Notes under the pieces: model-generated | The model's input: only the letters and a program-made list of their open reading frames with translations | Databases searched by the model: none | What the model was told of the DNA's origin: nothing | Shown: in pieces, positions 21,503 to 29,593 of the stretch | Numbering within the stretch: the first letter of the stretch is position 1 | Layout of the letters: every line of letters starts with the position of its first letter | Assembly: GCF_001042635.1 (NCBI RefSeq) | Contig: NZ_AP012331.1 | Span: 1,612,001 to 1,676,000, forward strand | DNA length: 64,000 bases | From: Bifidobacterium scardovii JCM 12489 = DSM 13734 | GTDB taxonomy: Bacteria; Actinomycetota; Actinomycetes; Actinomycetales; Bifidobacteriaceae | Direction of reading: 5' to 3' | Position numbers and translations under genes: made by a program

Positions 21503-22162
21503 CTACTTCCCGCGTACGGGCCGGTACCGGGCGTCGACGTCGCCGTCAAGGCGGCGGAAAACCGGATCATAGATCCACGCGCAGCAGTATTCGGGAAGAG
21601 CGATGCCCAGAATGACCAAAAACGGGACCGCTTGGATGAAATACATCAGATACGCCGCCGCGAACGCGGCGAGAACCGCCAGCATGCACAGCGTACGGGG
21701 GAAACAGCCGACGGCCAGCGACGCCGCGTTCCTCACATGGCCGGCGATCGTGTTCTCGTAGCGTGACAGCATCGGGAAATACCATTGCGCGAGCGCGGCC
21801 AGCGCGGTGCCCACGATTGCGAGGAACGCCAGCATCGGCAGCCTCAGATGCCCCGGCAGGCTCGGCGACGCCCACGCATCCACCGCCATTATGGCGCCTG
21901 CCAGCAGGAATCCAAGCCAGGACAGCGTCGCCTGCCTGAAATCGCGCCTGAACCGCGTGAGGAAGTCACGCGCGACATAGGTCTCCTCATGCCGGACCAT
22001 GCGCCACAGGACGGCGTGCATCGCCGTGAGCGAGGACCCCGCAGTGATCACCGGCAGGCAGCACAGCAGCGTGAGCAGATTGAGCAGGATCAGATCGCCG
22101 ACGACGCCCATGAACCGGAAAAAGAGATTGTTCTGATCAAAGAACCTGGACATATTGGACAT
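21503..22162 (-). CDS. DUF624 family (YesL-like) membrane protein
   Basis: A 219-residue membrane protein with about five transmembrane segments. Its N-terminus, FFRFMGVVGDLILLNLLTLLCCLPVITAGSSLTAMHAVLWRM, is the DUF624/YesL signature. YesL proteins are typically encoded beside CUT1 sugar importers and glycoside hydrolases, as here; their molecular role is not established. It lies upstream of the binding-protein gene on the same strand, but the importer promoter intervenes, so it may be a separate unit. The ribosome binding site is poor (AGGATTGACC region). Confidence 0.88.
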   Translation of the reverse strand: MSNMSRFFDQNNLFFRFMGVVGDLILLNLLTLLCCLPVITAGSSLTAMHAVLWRMVRHEETYVARDFLTRFRRDFRQATLSWLGFLLAGAIMAVDAWASPSLPGHLRLPMLAFLAIVGTALAALAQWYFPMLSRYENTIAGHVRNAASLAVGCFPRTLCMLAVLAAFAAAYLMYFIQAVPFLVILGIALPEYCCAWIYDPVFRRLDGDVDARYRPVRGK

Positions 22163-22233
22163 AGGTCAATCCTTGACGACATGGATTGGCGCGGAGCGCA
22201 TGTGGCGGAGGGCCGGCGCGACCGGCCCGCGCG

Positions 22234-22275
22234 ACGGCGGCATCCACGACGTCAGTCGGACTGGGATGCCGCCGT
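22234..22275 (-). terminator. Possible terminator after glycerol dehydrogenase gene
   Basis: A 12-bp inverted repeat (ACGGCGGCATCC at 22234-22245 and its complement at 22264-22275) with an 18-nt loop lies 40 nt beyond the gldA stop and before the DUF624 start. There is no T-run, so it may only attenuate read-through. Confidence 0.5.
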
Positions 22276-22312
22276 AGCGCGCCACGCGCCGGCGACGACC
22301 GGTTCCGGGCGG

Positions 22313-23401
22313 TCAGCCGATCACGGCATCGAGCTCGTTGACGGCGCGCAGCGCGGCCGCCACGTCCGCCGGAGTGACCGCGAAGGGCATGTTGCCCATG
22401 GTGTCTTCGGGAGCGCACGCCAGCTCGCCGACGCGCAGCAGGTCCTCGTCGGTGGCGTCCGCCACGCCGATGCCGGCCAGGGTGGTGGGCAGTCCGACCG
22501 CACGGAAGAACCCATACGCCTCCTCCAGATCGGCCACGGGACGGTCCTCGAGCACCAGCTGCGTGAGCGTGCCGTAGGCGACCTTCTCGCCATGCAGGTA
22601 ACGGTGCGTGCCCTCGAGCGCGGTCAGTCCGTTGTGCACGGCGTGGGCCGCGGCCAGCCCGCTGGATTCGAAGCCGATGCCGCTCAGCAGCGTGTTCGCT
22701 TCGACGATCTGCTCGACGGCGGGCGTGCGCAGGCCCTTGCGGACGGCGGCCAGCGCCTTGACGCCGTCCGCGACGAGGATGTCATGGCACAGTCGAGCCA
22801 TGGCTTCGGCCGCATTGGTGGCGTGGCCCCCGGTCATGGTGACGGCGTTGGATTTGACGCAGGCGGCCGCCTCGAACCAGGTGGCGTACGCGTCGCCCAG
22901 TCCGGCGACGAGGAATCGCGCCGGGGCCTTGGCGATCAGGTCCGTGTCCATGACGACCTTGTTCGGATTCGCGGGCAACGGCAGATACTTGTCGAACTGC
23001 CCGTCGTCGGTGTACAGCACGGACAGTCTGGAGCACGGCGCGTCGGACGACGCCGCGGTCGGCGCGATGATCACCGGCAGCCCGGCGAAATGGGCGACCG
23101 CCTTGGCGGTGTCGAGCGTCTTGCCGCCGCCGATGCCGATGACCGCGTCGTTGCCGGACAGCAGGGCCTGATGGCGGTTCACCTCGTTCGTCGAGCATTC
23201 GCCGCCGAACATCTCATAGCGGTACGCGGTGTCCGACTCGTCGAAGCCGGAGACGATCCGGTCACGGTACATCCGGTCGATGAACGGGTCGACGATCAGG
23301 TACGCGCCGGCGGAGCCCAGCTCCCCGTATTCGCGGGCAAGGGACGACAGCGCGCCTTCCTCCTGGATGTAGCTTCCGGGAGAGCACAGTACTTTTCTCA
23401 T
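22313..23401 (-). CDS. gldA: Glycerol dehydrogenase
   Basis: NAD-dependent, metal-binding polyol dehydrogenase that interconverts glycerol and dihydroxyacetone in the cytoplasm. At 362 residues the length is normal. The nucleotide motif GIGGGKTLDTAKA lies at 89-101. Metal ligands of the family are present as Asp170 (GLGDAYATW), His253 (AAHAVHNGL) and His270 (YLHGEKVAYG). I start at the ATG at 23401 with AGGAGG six bases upstream; the longer frame is non-coding. It lies upstream of the DUF624 and importer genes on the same strand, which hints at a polyol or glycoside catabolic role, though this is inference. Confidence 0.94.
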   Translation of the reverse strand: MRKVLCSPGSYIQEEGALSSLAREYGELGSAGAYLIVDPFIDRMYRDRIVSGFDESDTAYRYEMFGGECSTNEVNRHQALLSGNDAVIGIGGGKTLDTAKAVAHFAGLPVIIAPTAASSDAPCSRLSVLYTDDGQFDKYLPLPANPNKVVMDTDLIAKAPARFLVAGLGDAYATWFEAAACVKSNAVTMTGGHATNAAEAMARLCHDILVADGVKALAAVRKGLRTPAVEQIVEANTLLSGIGFESSGLAAAHAVHNGLTALEGTHRYLHGEKVAYGTLTQLVLEDRPVADLEEAYGFFRAVGLPTTLAGIGVADATDEDLLRVGELACAPEDTMGNMPFAVTPADVAAALRAVNELDAVIG

Positions 23402-23856
23402 GGGATACCTCCTCGTATCGATGATCCACTGATGGCCTGGATGCCGGCCCACGGATGGCCGGCCCCCACCGGCCACGGGTCTCGACTCCAAGTCTACAGC
23501 CAAGCGGGCGGATCCCACAGCCCCCGAAACCCGCCGATTACGGTGGGGCGAGCATCACCCGTTCTGCACCCACAACCCGCTGCGGTAACGACTTTCACGA
23601 GATTCGTTGATTATCCCCCGGTTTCGCCGCTCTTGTCGGTCATTGCGTCCCGGCTGTGTCCGCGCCTTCGGGATTGCTCTCGCGGTTCTCCCGCGCATCG
23701 GAATCGCCGTGCGACACCCAAGCGATATGCCGTTCATTCCGGGATGCGCTCGCGTGGCCTATCATCAAAGTTGTTCACGGGACTCCCATGCGAGTCGCGC
23801 GACGTTCCGCCAGTGCTGGTGGTTGGGGCTGGCGGAGTTTATGAAAGGAAGTAATC
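23402..23856. other. Intergenic region between gldA and oligopeptide-binding protein
   Basis: This 455-nt gap separates divergent genes and must hold promoters for both. GAAAGGAAG precedes the plus-strand start. I see no clear operator, hairpin, small gene or repeat. Open frames crossing it lack start signals and protein-like composition. Confidence 0.5.
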
Positions 23857-25476
23857 ATGCGCGGTAATGCGTTGAAAATGCTGGCGGGGATCGCCGTGCT
23901 ATCCATGGGATTGTCGGGCTGTGGGGCCGGTGGCCAGTCATCGGCTCCGAAGGACGACATCATCACTTTCGGCATCAGCGAGCCGTCGAACCCGCTGGTG
24001 CCGGGCAATACGAACGAGAGAAGCGGGTCGCTGGTCGTAGGCATGCTGTTCTCGGGGCTGGTCGCCACCAAGCCCGACGGGTCGCTGGTCGACGAGGCGG
24101 CCGAATCGGTCAAGGCGAACGAGGACAGCAGCCGGTTCGACGTCACGCTGAAAAGCGGCGGAAAGTTCACCGACGGCACGCCGGTGACTTCCGAGAGCTT
24201 CACCAAGGCGTGGAGCTACACCGCGAATGCGAAGAACGGCCAGCTGAATTCCAGCTTCCTGTCTCTGATCCAAGGATACGACGATCTGCAAAAAGATGGT
24301 TTGAAAGGCGACGAACAGCTGTCCGGGCTGAAGGTCGAGGACGATACGCATTTCTCGATTTCGCTCAACAAGCCCTGCTCGATCTTCCCGACCATGCTCG
24401 CGTACGGCGGCCTTGCCCCGCTGCCCGAAAGCTTCTACAAGGACCCCAAGGCCTTCGGGGAAAAGCCCGTGGGCAACGGTCCGTACAAGTTCAAGGCGTG
24501 GAAGCACGGGGAGAGCATCGAAGTGGTGCCCAACCCGGATTACACCGGATACTACAAGCCGAAGAACGACGGACTGACCTATAAGGTGTACACGGATCCG
24601 AAATCCGAATATGCCGACGTGCAGGCCGGGAACCTTGACGTGACCGGCGACGTGCCCGCCACCGCGTTGAGGAACCTCATGTCCGACAAGAGGCTGACCG
24701 GATACAGCGAATCGGGTCCCCGCCGCCTGGCATTGGGCATTCCGATGGACTTGGCGCATTTCTCCGGCAAGGAGGGAACGCTGCGCCGCAGGGCCATCTC
24801 GTTGGCGTTGGACCGCGATGCCATCTGCACCAAAATCATGAACGGCATGGCCGAGCCGGCAAAGGACTTCTCCTCGAAGGTGATCGATGGCTATTCGGAT
24901 TCGCTGAAGGGCAACGACGTGCTCTCCCACGACGAGACCAAGGCGAAGGAGCTGTGGGCTCAGGCCGACGCGATCTCCCCGTTCGAAGGCCAGTTCGTGC
25001 TGTCCTATAGCGCCGACGACACCAACAAGGACGCCGACCAGGCCATCGCCAACGAGCTGAAGAACGCCCTAGGCATCGACGTGAAGCTCAACGTGTTCGC
25101 CACGAAGCAGGAGTACAAGAGCGCACTGAGCGACGGCAAGCTCAACACCGCATATAACGACTATTGGGGTCCCGATTATCCGGCGCTCGAGAACTATCTC
25201 GCCCCGGTCTATTCGACGTCCGCATACCAGAGCGGATCCAACCGAGACAAGTATTTCAACCCCGAGTTCGACGCGCTTCTGGACAAGGCCGCGTCGGCCG
25301 CATCCATCGACGAGGCGAACAAGACCTACCAGCAGGCCGAAGAGATTCTGCTGCGCGACCTGCCATCCATCCCGATCTACAACTACAACACGGTCGGAGC
25401 CGCCGCCAAGGGGCTCAAAGGCGTGCAGTTCAATTGGGGCGGCGATCCCGTGCTCGCGTTCATCACCAAAAAATAG
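23857..25476 (+). CDS. Family 5 (OppA/DppA-type) peptide-binding lipoprotein
   Basis: Extracellular substrate-binding protein of an oligopeptide ABC importer, 539 residues. It has a lipoprotein signal peptide with lipobox LSGC (Cys22). SBP_bac_5 markers include VGMLFSGLVATKPDGSL, VTLKSGGKFTDGTPVTSESFTKAW (about 89-112), PVGNGPYKFKAWKHGESI and the C-terminal LLRDLPSIPIYNYN. The gene stands alone: no permease or ATPase genes follow, so it must serve a transporter encoded elsewhere or be a scavenging receptor. GAAAGGAAGTAATC precedes the ATG. Confidence 0.93.
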   Translation: MRGNALKMLAGIAVLSMGLSGCGAGGQSSAPKDDIITFGISEPSNPLVPGNTNERSGSLVVGMLFSGLVATKPDGSLVDEAAESVKANEDSSRFDVTLKSGGKFTDGTPVTSESFTKAWSYTANAKNGQLNSSFLSLIQGYDDLQKDGLKGDEQLSGLKVEDDTHFSISLNKPCSIFPTMLAYGGLAPLPESFYKDPKAFGEKPVGNGPYKFKAWKHGESIEVVPNPDYTGYYKPKNDGLTYKVYTDPKSEYADVQAGNLDVTGDVPATALRNLMSDKRLTGYSESGPRRLALGIPMDLAHFSGKEGTLRRRAISLALDRDAICTKIMNGMAEPAKDFSSKVIDGYSDSLKGNDVLSHDETKAKELWAQADAISPFEGQFVLSYSADDTNKDADQAIANELKNALGIDVKLNVFATKQEYKSALSDGKLNTAYNDYWGPDYPALENYLAPVYSTSAYQSGSNRDKYFNPEFDALLDKAASAASIDEANKTYQQAEEILLRDLPSIPIYNYNTVGAAAKGLKGVQFNWGGDPVLAFITKK

Positions 25477-25525
25477 CGAGTTCGCCGCCGAACGGTAACG
25501 GCCACGGCGCACTTGCATCGAGAAA

Positions 25526-25681
25526 GCTCTGTTAGGCCAACTTTGTCGCGCTCCCGCTGGCGGGAGCTGGCTCGCGAAGCGAGACTGAGGGTGGTTTGCA
25601 CGGCACCGCCGACCCCAGCTAGATTTTCGCCGACAGCCCCGCCAGCGGGAGCGGAATACGCCGAATATGGTCTAACAGAGC
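25526..25681. mobile_element. MITE-like palindromic element (156 bp)
   Basis: The ends are inverted: GCTCTGTTAG at 25526-25535 and CTAACAGAGC at 25672-25681. Homology continues inward through the GCTCCCGCTGGCGGG blocks near 25550 and 25640. Internal mini-hairpins (CTCCCGCTGGCGGGAG; GCTCGCGAAGCGAG) are of a kind common in bifidobacterial intergenic DNA. It encodes nothing. I found no clear target-site duplication, so it is called MITE-like only on its terminal repeats and size. Confidence 0.72.
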
Positions 25682-25789
25682 CACATATAAAAACCGCATC
25701 ATTCCGCGAGACTCGCCGTAGTACCGTTTGCGACTTGCAATTTTCTTCACATCTGGTAAGTTATCTACTCGGTGCTTTTGAGCACCGTT

Positions 25790-25863
<74 letters not shown>

Positions 25864-25869
25864 CTAGCG

Positions 25870-25907
25870 AGGGAGATTCGTTGAAATTCCAACGTTTCTC
25901 CCTTTTT
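25870..25907 (+). terminator. Terminator of tRNA-Pro(GGG)
   Basis: A two-step hairpin (GGGAGA..TCTCCC outer stem, CGTTG..CAACG inner stem) followed by TTTTT, starting 7 nt after the tRNA. The rest of the gap to the next gene (to 26173) shows no further feature. Confidence 0.8.
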
Positions 25908-26173
25908 CATGCCCAAAAAATGTATATACGCCAACCCAAAAACGTGTTCGACGGCATACGCAACCCCTCTCCGCCCAGCATCCAAGGCGCCGAAACGAAC
26001 GCACAGCATCGATCATCCGACGTCATAGCGAGTATGCGTAAACACGCCCCATTGCAGTCGCACTTCCCGAAGAAGCTGCAGACAACCCGCATAACACGCA
26101 TATCGAACATTTGTTCACATGCTTGCGTATGCTGGTAGCCATACTTATCCGCACCGCACGGCAAAGGAGCCAC

Positions 26174-27211
26174 ATGGACCGCACCGACCTGCTCGCCTGC
26201 ACGCTGGTCCGCCAGCATGTGACCGACCGCGCGCCGAAACGCACGGTCGTGTCCGATCTGTGCGGCCTGCAGGCACAGTTCGCGCAGGCTCCATGCGACG
26301 CATTGCGCATCAGAGCGAATGATTTCACGCCCGATACGTGGAATGACGGGTTGGTGAAGATATGGTCGCATCGCGGCACCATGCATGTGGTACGCGCCGA
26401 TGAACTGGGCCTGTATCTGTCGGCGAGGGATATCCGCGGCCCTTGGGTCGAGACGGGCTGGGGCATCTCCCCCGCGGATTCGGCGCGCTGGTCGGCGTTC
26501 ATCCGCGAACAGGTCGCCTCCGGTATCGACGGGAGGGACGGGCTTAAACAGGCGTGCCGCAGCGCCGGCATGGACGACGATCTGCTGACGCGCATATTCC
26601 ATGGCTGGGGCGGGCTGCTCAAGGAAATGTGCAATCGCGGTCTGATCGCATACCAACCCGGTACGGAGAAACGGTTCATGCTGCCTCCGCCCGTCACATG
26701 GATGGACCGCGACGAGGCCCGCACGCTGCTCGCGTTGCGTTATTTCCAGCACTATGGTCCGGCGACGGCAGGCGACTGCGCGGCGTTCCTCGGGTATCGC
26801 GTGGCGGAGGTGCGCGAACTGATCCGCCGGATACGGCCGCAGCTGGCCGAAACCCTCGTCAACGGCACGTCATACCTGTATGCCGGCGAACTGGACGACG
26901 CGGGAACACACGTACCGGCCTGCGTGTTTCTAGCGGGATTCGACCAGTTGGTGCTGGGATATCGCGACCGGTCACGGATCATCGACGATCGGGATCTCAA
27001 GCTCGTCACCAATATCGCCGGCATCGTTTTCCCGATCGTGCTGTATCGCGGCCGCGCCCGCGCCCGATGGAAACGGACGGGGAGCACGGTCACGATCACG
27101 CCGTTCCGCGAGCCCTCCCCCACGGCGCAGCGCATCATCGAGGCGCGGGCCCGCCGTCTGTTCACCGGCGAGCGCATACGCGTGATGTTCGCACCGCCCT
27201 TGTGTCAATAA
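26174..27211 (+). CDS. AlkZ/YcaQ-like winged-helix DNA glycosylase family protein (HTH_42)
   Basis: A 345-residue protein of the HTH_42 winged-helix family that includes AlkZ (interstrand-crosslink glycosylase of Streptomyces) and E. coli YcaQ. The catalytic-loop motif of AlkZ-type proteins, Gln-X-Gln, is present as LCGLQAQFAQAP (Gln33, Gln35). Other family markers are the early IWSHRGTMHVV, central GGLLKEMCNRGLIAYQPG and C-terminal FLAGFDQLVLGYRDRSRII. The ATG at 26174 has AAAGGAG ahead of it. It is monocistronic, closed by a large palindrome. Base or crosslink specificity is inferred from homologues only. Confidence 0.85.
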   Translation: MDRTDLLACTLVRQHVTDRAPKRTVVSDLCGLQAQFAQAPCDALRIRANDFTPDTWNDGLVKIWSHRGTMHVVRADELGLYLSARDIRGPWVETGWGISPADSARWSAFIREQVASGIDGRDGLKQACRSAGMDDDLLTRIFHGWGGLLKEMCNRGLIAYQPGTEKRFMLPPPVTWMDRDEARTLLALRYFQHYGPATAGDCAAFLGYRVAEVRELIRRIRPQLAETLVNGTSYLYAGELDDAGTHVPACVFLAGFDQLVLGYRDRSRIIDDRDLKLVTNIAGIVFPIVLYRGRARARWKRTGSTVTITPFREPSPTAQRIIEARARRLFTGERIRVMFAPPLCQ

Positions 27212-27255
27212 AGCGCGGCCGTCCCGACCCCGGCCTCGAACCGTATATACGGAAA

Positions 27256-27297
27256 CGGGTCTTGCTTCGATCGGATATCCGATCGAAGCAAGACCCG
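27256..27297. terminator. Perfect 42-bp palindromic terminator
   Basis: The arms 27256-27276 and 27277-27297 are perfectly complementary (CGGGTCTTGCTTCGATCGGAT and its inverse), so the stem is 18-19 bp with a minimal loop. It lies between convergent genes and should end both transcripts. Confidence 0.85.
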
Positions 27298-27316
27298 CAT
27301 GCAGGCCGGAACGCTC

Positions 27317-27610
27317 TCAGCGCAGTCGCGTTCCCTTGAGCGCGGATCTGACGGCGCACTTGGTGAGCGCGTACTGCGCGTACATGCTCAGCGCGATGGT
27401 CACGCCCATGATAGCCAGCGTGATGATGCCCGCGACGGCATCGTTCTTGCTGATCTTCTTCAGCGGGCAGCGGCCGAGTCCGCCGCATGCCGCGGACCCC
27501 GCGTTCGCCGCGCAGCACGATTCGTTCGCGTCGTCCATCGCATTCGTGTCGTCCACGGCGTTCGCGCCGTCCGCCACGTCGGTGCCATCGGTCAATGCTT
27601 CATCGCTCAT
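27317..27610 (-). CDS. Small Cys-rich membrane protein, unknown function
   Basis: I do not recognise this 97-residue protein. It has an acidic N-terminal third with a repeated Asp-Ala/Asn pattern (DVADGANAVDDTNAMDDANE), then a cysteine cluster (ESCCAANAGSAACGGLGRCPLKK). A single transmembrane helix follows (AVAGIITLAIMGVTIALSMYAQYALT) before a basic tail (RSALKGTRLR). The start ATG has GGGGAAG upstream. The topology suggests the acidic/Cys part faces one side of the membrane with a positively charged anchor on the other. The cysteines might bind metal or form disulfides; no domain assignment is possible. Confidence 0.7.
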   Translation of the reverse strand: MSDEALTDGTDVADGANAVDDTNAMDDANESCCAANAGSAACGGLGRCPLKKISKNDAVAGIITLAIMGVTIALSMYAQYALTKCAVRSALKGTRLR

Positions 27611-27809
27611 GATCTTCCCCGATCCGTTTGATTGGTTGCGCCTCTCAAACACCAAGGCGTATGAATGAGACCATAGCAGAATAGGCTGGGAACGGCATGC
27701 CATGCGCCACACCTGTGTACAGACGGCGCGCGCAGCGTATCGACGGCATGGGCCGCGCCCGACCGGCGTGCGGTAACGTGGGTATGGAAACGGGAACGGG
27801 AGGCGTCTT

Positions 27810-28682
27810 ATGCGCATCATTGAGCGGTATATGCATGGCAAGAATCCCGACCAGTCCCTCAACGAGGACGGACTGGTCGTCACCGACGGGTTCGCCGCGG
27901 TGGTGGATGGGGTGACCGGCAAAAGCGTCCGCAAGGCGTGGCATCCGAGCGGCGGGGTCATCGCCAAGGATTTGGCTGTGGATGTCATCTCCTCGCTGCC
28001 GCCCGACACCGCCATGAGGCAGGTGCAGCACGCGGTAGATCAACGGTTCCGGGATGCCTATCGCACGCACGAATACGGCTTCGCCTTCTTCGAGCGCGAG
28101 CCGCTGGAACGGCTGCAGGCCAATGCGGTGATGTACAGCGAGGCCCGGCACGAGGCGTGGCTGTTCGGCGACTGCCAGATCATGGTCAACGGAACGCCAA
28201 CCCCCACCGTCAAGCGCGTGGATGAACTGCTCGGCGAGCTGCGCGCGTTCACGACGCTGGCATTGCGCGAACGGGACGGCAGCGCCGGCCGCACCGGCCA
28301 TACGTCCGACGGCCACGGCGACGCGGCACGCATTCCCGCCAGCGCCCCGGACCAAGATCAGGCCCGCGAGATGATCCTGCCGTTCCTGCGTCTGCAATCG
28401 CAGTTCGCCAACAAGCGCGGCCCGTACGGCTACTTCGTGTTCGACGGGTTCACCGATCCGGACTATCCGATCCGTGTGGTGCGCGTCGATCCCGGCGACG
28501 AGGTGGTGCTCGCATCGGACGGCTATCCCCTGCTGCGGCCCACGCTCGAACGCTCGGAAGATGAGTTGCGGCGGCTGCGGCAAGAGGATCCCGCGCTCAT
28601 CGGCGAATACCGGTCCACCAAGGGGTTTACGCCCGGTCTCGACTCATTCGACGACCGCACCTATCTACGATTCATCGCCTGA
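27810..28682 (+). CDS. PP2C (PPM)-like phosphatase family protein
   Basis: A 290-residue cytoplasmic protein resembling PPM-type serine/threonine phosphatases. Markers are NEDGLVVTDGFAAVVDGVTGKS at about 18-39 (the metal-binding DG motif), AWLFGDCQIMVNG in the middle and VVLASDGYPLL near 230-240, equivalent to the ASDG metal motif. The rest is diverged and contains a low-complexity insert (SAGRTGHTSDGHGDAARIPAS). Activity is uncertain because not all four PPM aspartates can be placed. The gene is alone between a terminator region and a convergent GNAT gene. The ATG is preceded by GGGAGGCGTCTT. Confidence 0.72.
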   Translation: MRIIERYMHGKNPDQSLNEDGLVVTDGFAAVVDGVTGKSVRKAWHPSGGVIAKDLAVDVISSLPPDTAMRQVQHAVDQRFRDAYRTHEYGFAFFEREPLERLQANAVMYSEARHEAWLFGDCQIMVNGTPTPTVKRVDELLGELRAFTTLALRERDGSAGRTGHTSDGHGDAARIPASAPDQDQAREMILPFLRLQSQFANKRGPYGYFVFDGFTDPDYPIRVVRVDPGDEVVLASDGYPLLRPTLERSEDELRRLRQEDPALIGEYRSTKGFTPGLDSFDDRTYLRFIA

Positions 28683-28727
28683 CCGCGGGTTTTGGCATTC
28701 CGCCCGCACGGCCCATCCGCAACCTAT

Positions 28728-29246
28728 CTACCGTACGCCGTCGTCGGCCGCCAGACGCAGCGTCATGATGGATTCGTCCGGCATGGCGCGGACCTCGACG
28801 AACCCCAGTCGCCGGTACAGCGCATGCGCCGGATTCGCGTGCTGCACGGACAACGACACCGACCGGAAACCCCGATCGCGCAGTTCCGCGAACAACGCCC
28901 GCAACAGACGACCGCCGATGCCACGGCCCCGGTATCCCGGATACAGGGCGACCGCCAGCTCGGGCGTTCCGTCATCGACGTACCCGTATCCGCGCATGAG
29001 GCGGCTCCATGCGGCGCCGACCACCGTGCCGTCGATCACGGCGGCCATGCCGCAATCCCCCGGCCGTCCGCCGAAACCCTCGATATACCGCCAGAGTTCC
29101 GGCTGCCGGATCACCGTACGAGGCAACCGTTTCCCCTCCTCGGGTTGGAATATCACCTCATACAGGAATTCAGGCAGCAGCGCGGCGGCACGGTCGTCCA
29201 TGGGCCCGATCACGACGCGATCCGACGATTCAGCTTCATTGCTCAT
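28728..29246 (-). CDS. GNAT family N-acetyltransferase
   Basis: A 172-residue acetyl-CoA-dependent acyltransferase. The acetyl-CoA binding motif A is PELAVALYPGYRGRGIGGRLLRALFAELRDRG at about 92-123, with the Q/RxxGxG/A core RGRGIGG. The C-terminal ANPAHALYRRLGFVEV is motif B. The substrate is unknown. It is convergent with the PP2C-like gene, with only 45 nt between the stops. Confidence 0.92.
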   Translation of the reverse strand: MSNEAESSDRVVIGPMDDRAAALLPEFLYEVIFQPEEGKRLPRTVIRQPELWRYIEGFGGRPGDCGMAAVIDGTVVGAAWSRLMRGYGYVDDGTPELAVALYPGYRGRGIGGRLLRALFAELRDRGFRSVSLSVQHANPAHALYRRLGFVEVRAMPDESIMTLRLAADDGVR

Positions 29247-29360
29247 AGGCTCCAGTGTATGCGCCGCATGCGCCGGCTCGCCGCGATCCAGTCATGCTGA
29301 GGACCACGGCCTCTCGCCAAACCCGTATTCGGCACCAATCCGACGGTCCAAGAGCCATAA

Positions 29361-29474
29361 ACGCGAGTTGTCGGTGCGCGAGCATCGCGAAACCATGATT
29401 CATAACGTTATACAGGCGGCAAACGAGGCAGAAAAAGGGCTTTCGCTACAACCCCGCGCACCGACAACTCGCAT
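29361..29474. repeat. 114-bp element with 18-bp terminal inverted repeats
   Basis: GCGAGTTGTCGGTGCGCG (29363-29380) is perfectly repeated inverted at 29455-29472. A weaker inner extension (CATCGCGAAA against TTTCGCTACA) follows. It lies in the 346-nt gap between the GNAT gene and the DUF998-like gene and encodes nothing. It could be a MITE or an unusually long hairpin. No target duplication is obvious. The rest of the gap shows no other feature. Confidence 0.7.
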
Positions 29475-29593
29475 TCCCGCGACATTTCACGCGAACAATG
29501 GCCCCGTATGCCCCATATTGCATCCCATCAGGAGATTTTTCAAGCCCGTCGGCCGCAGCCCCGTCACCGGACCGGCCGCAGCCCCCCAGCCGT

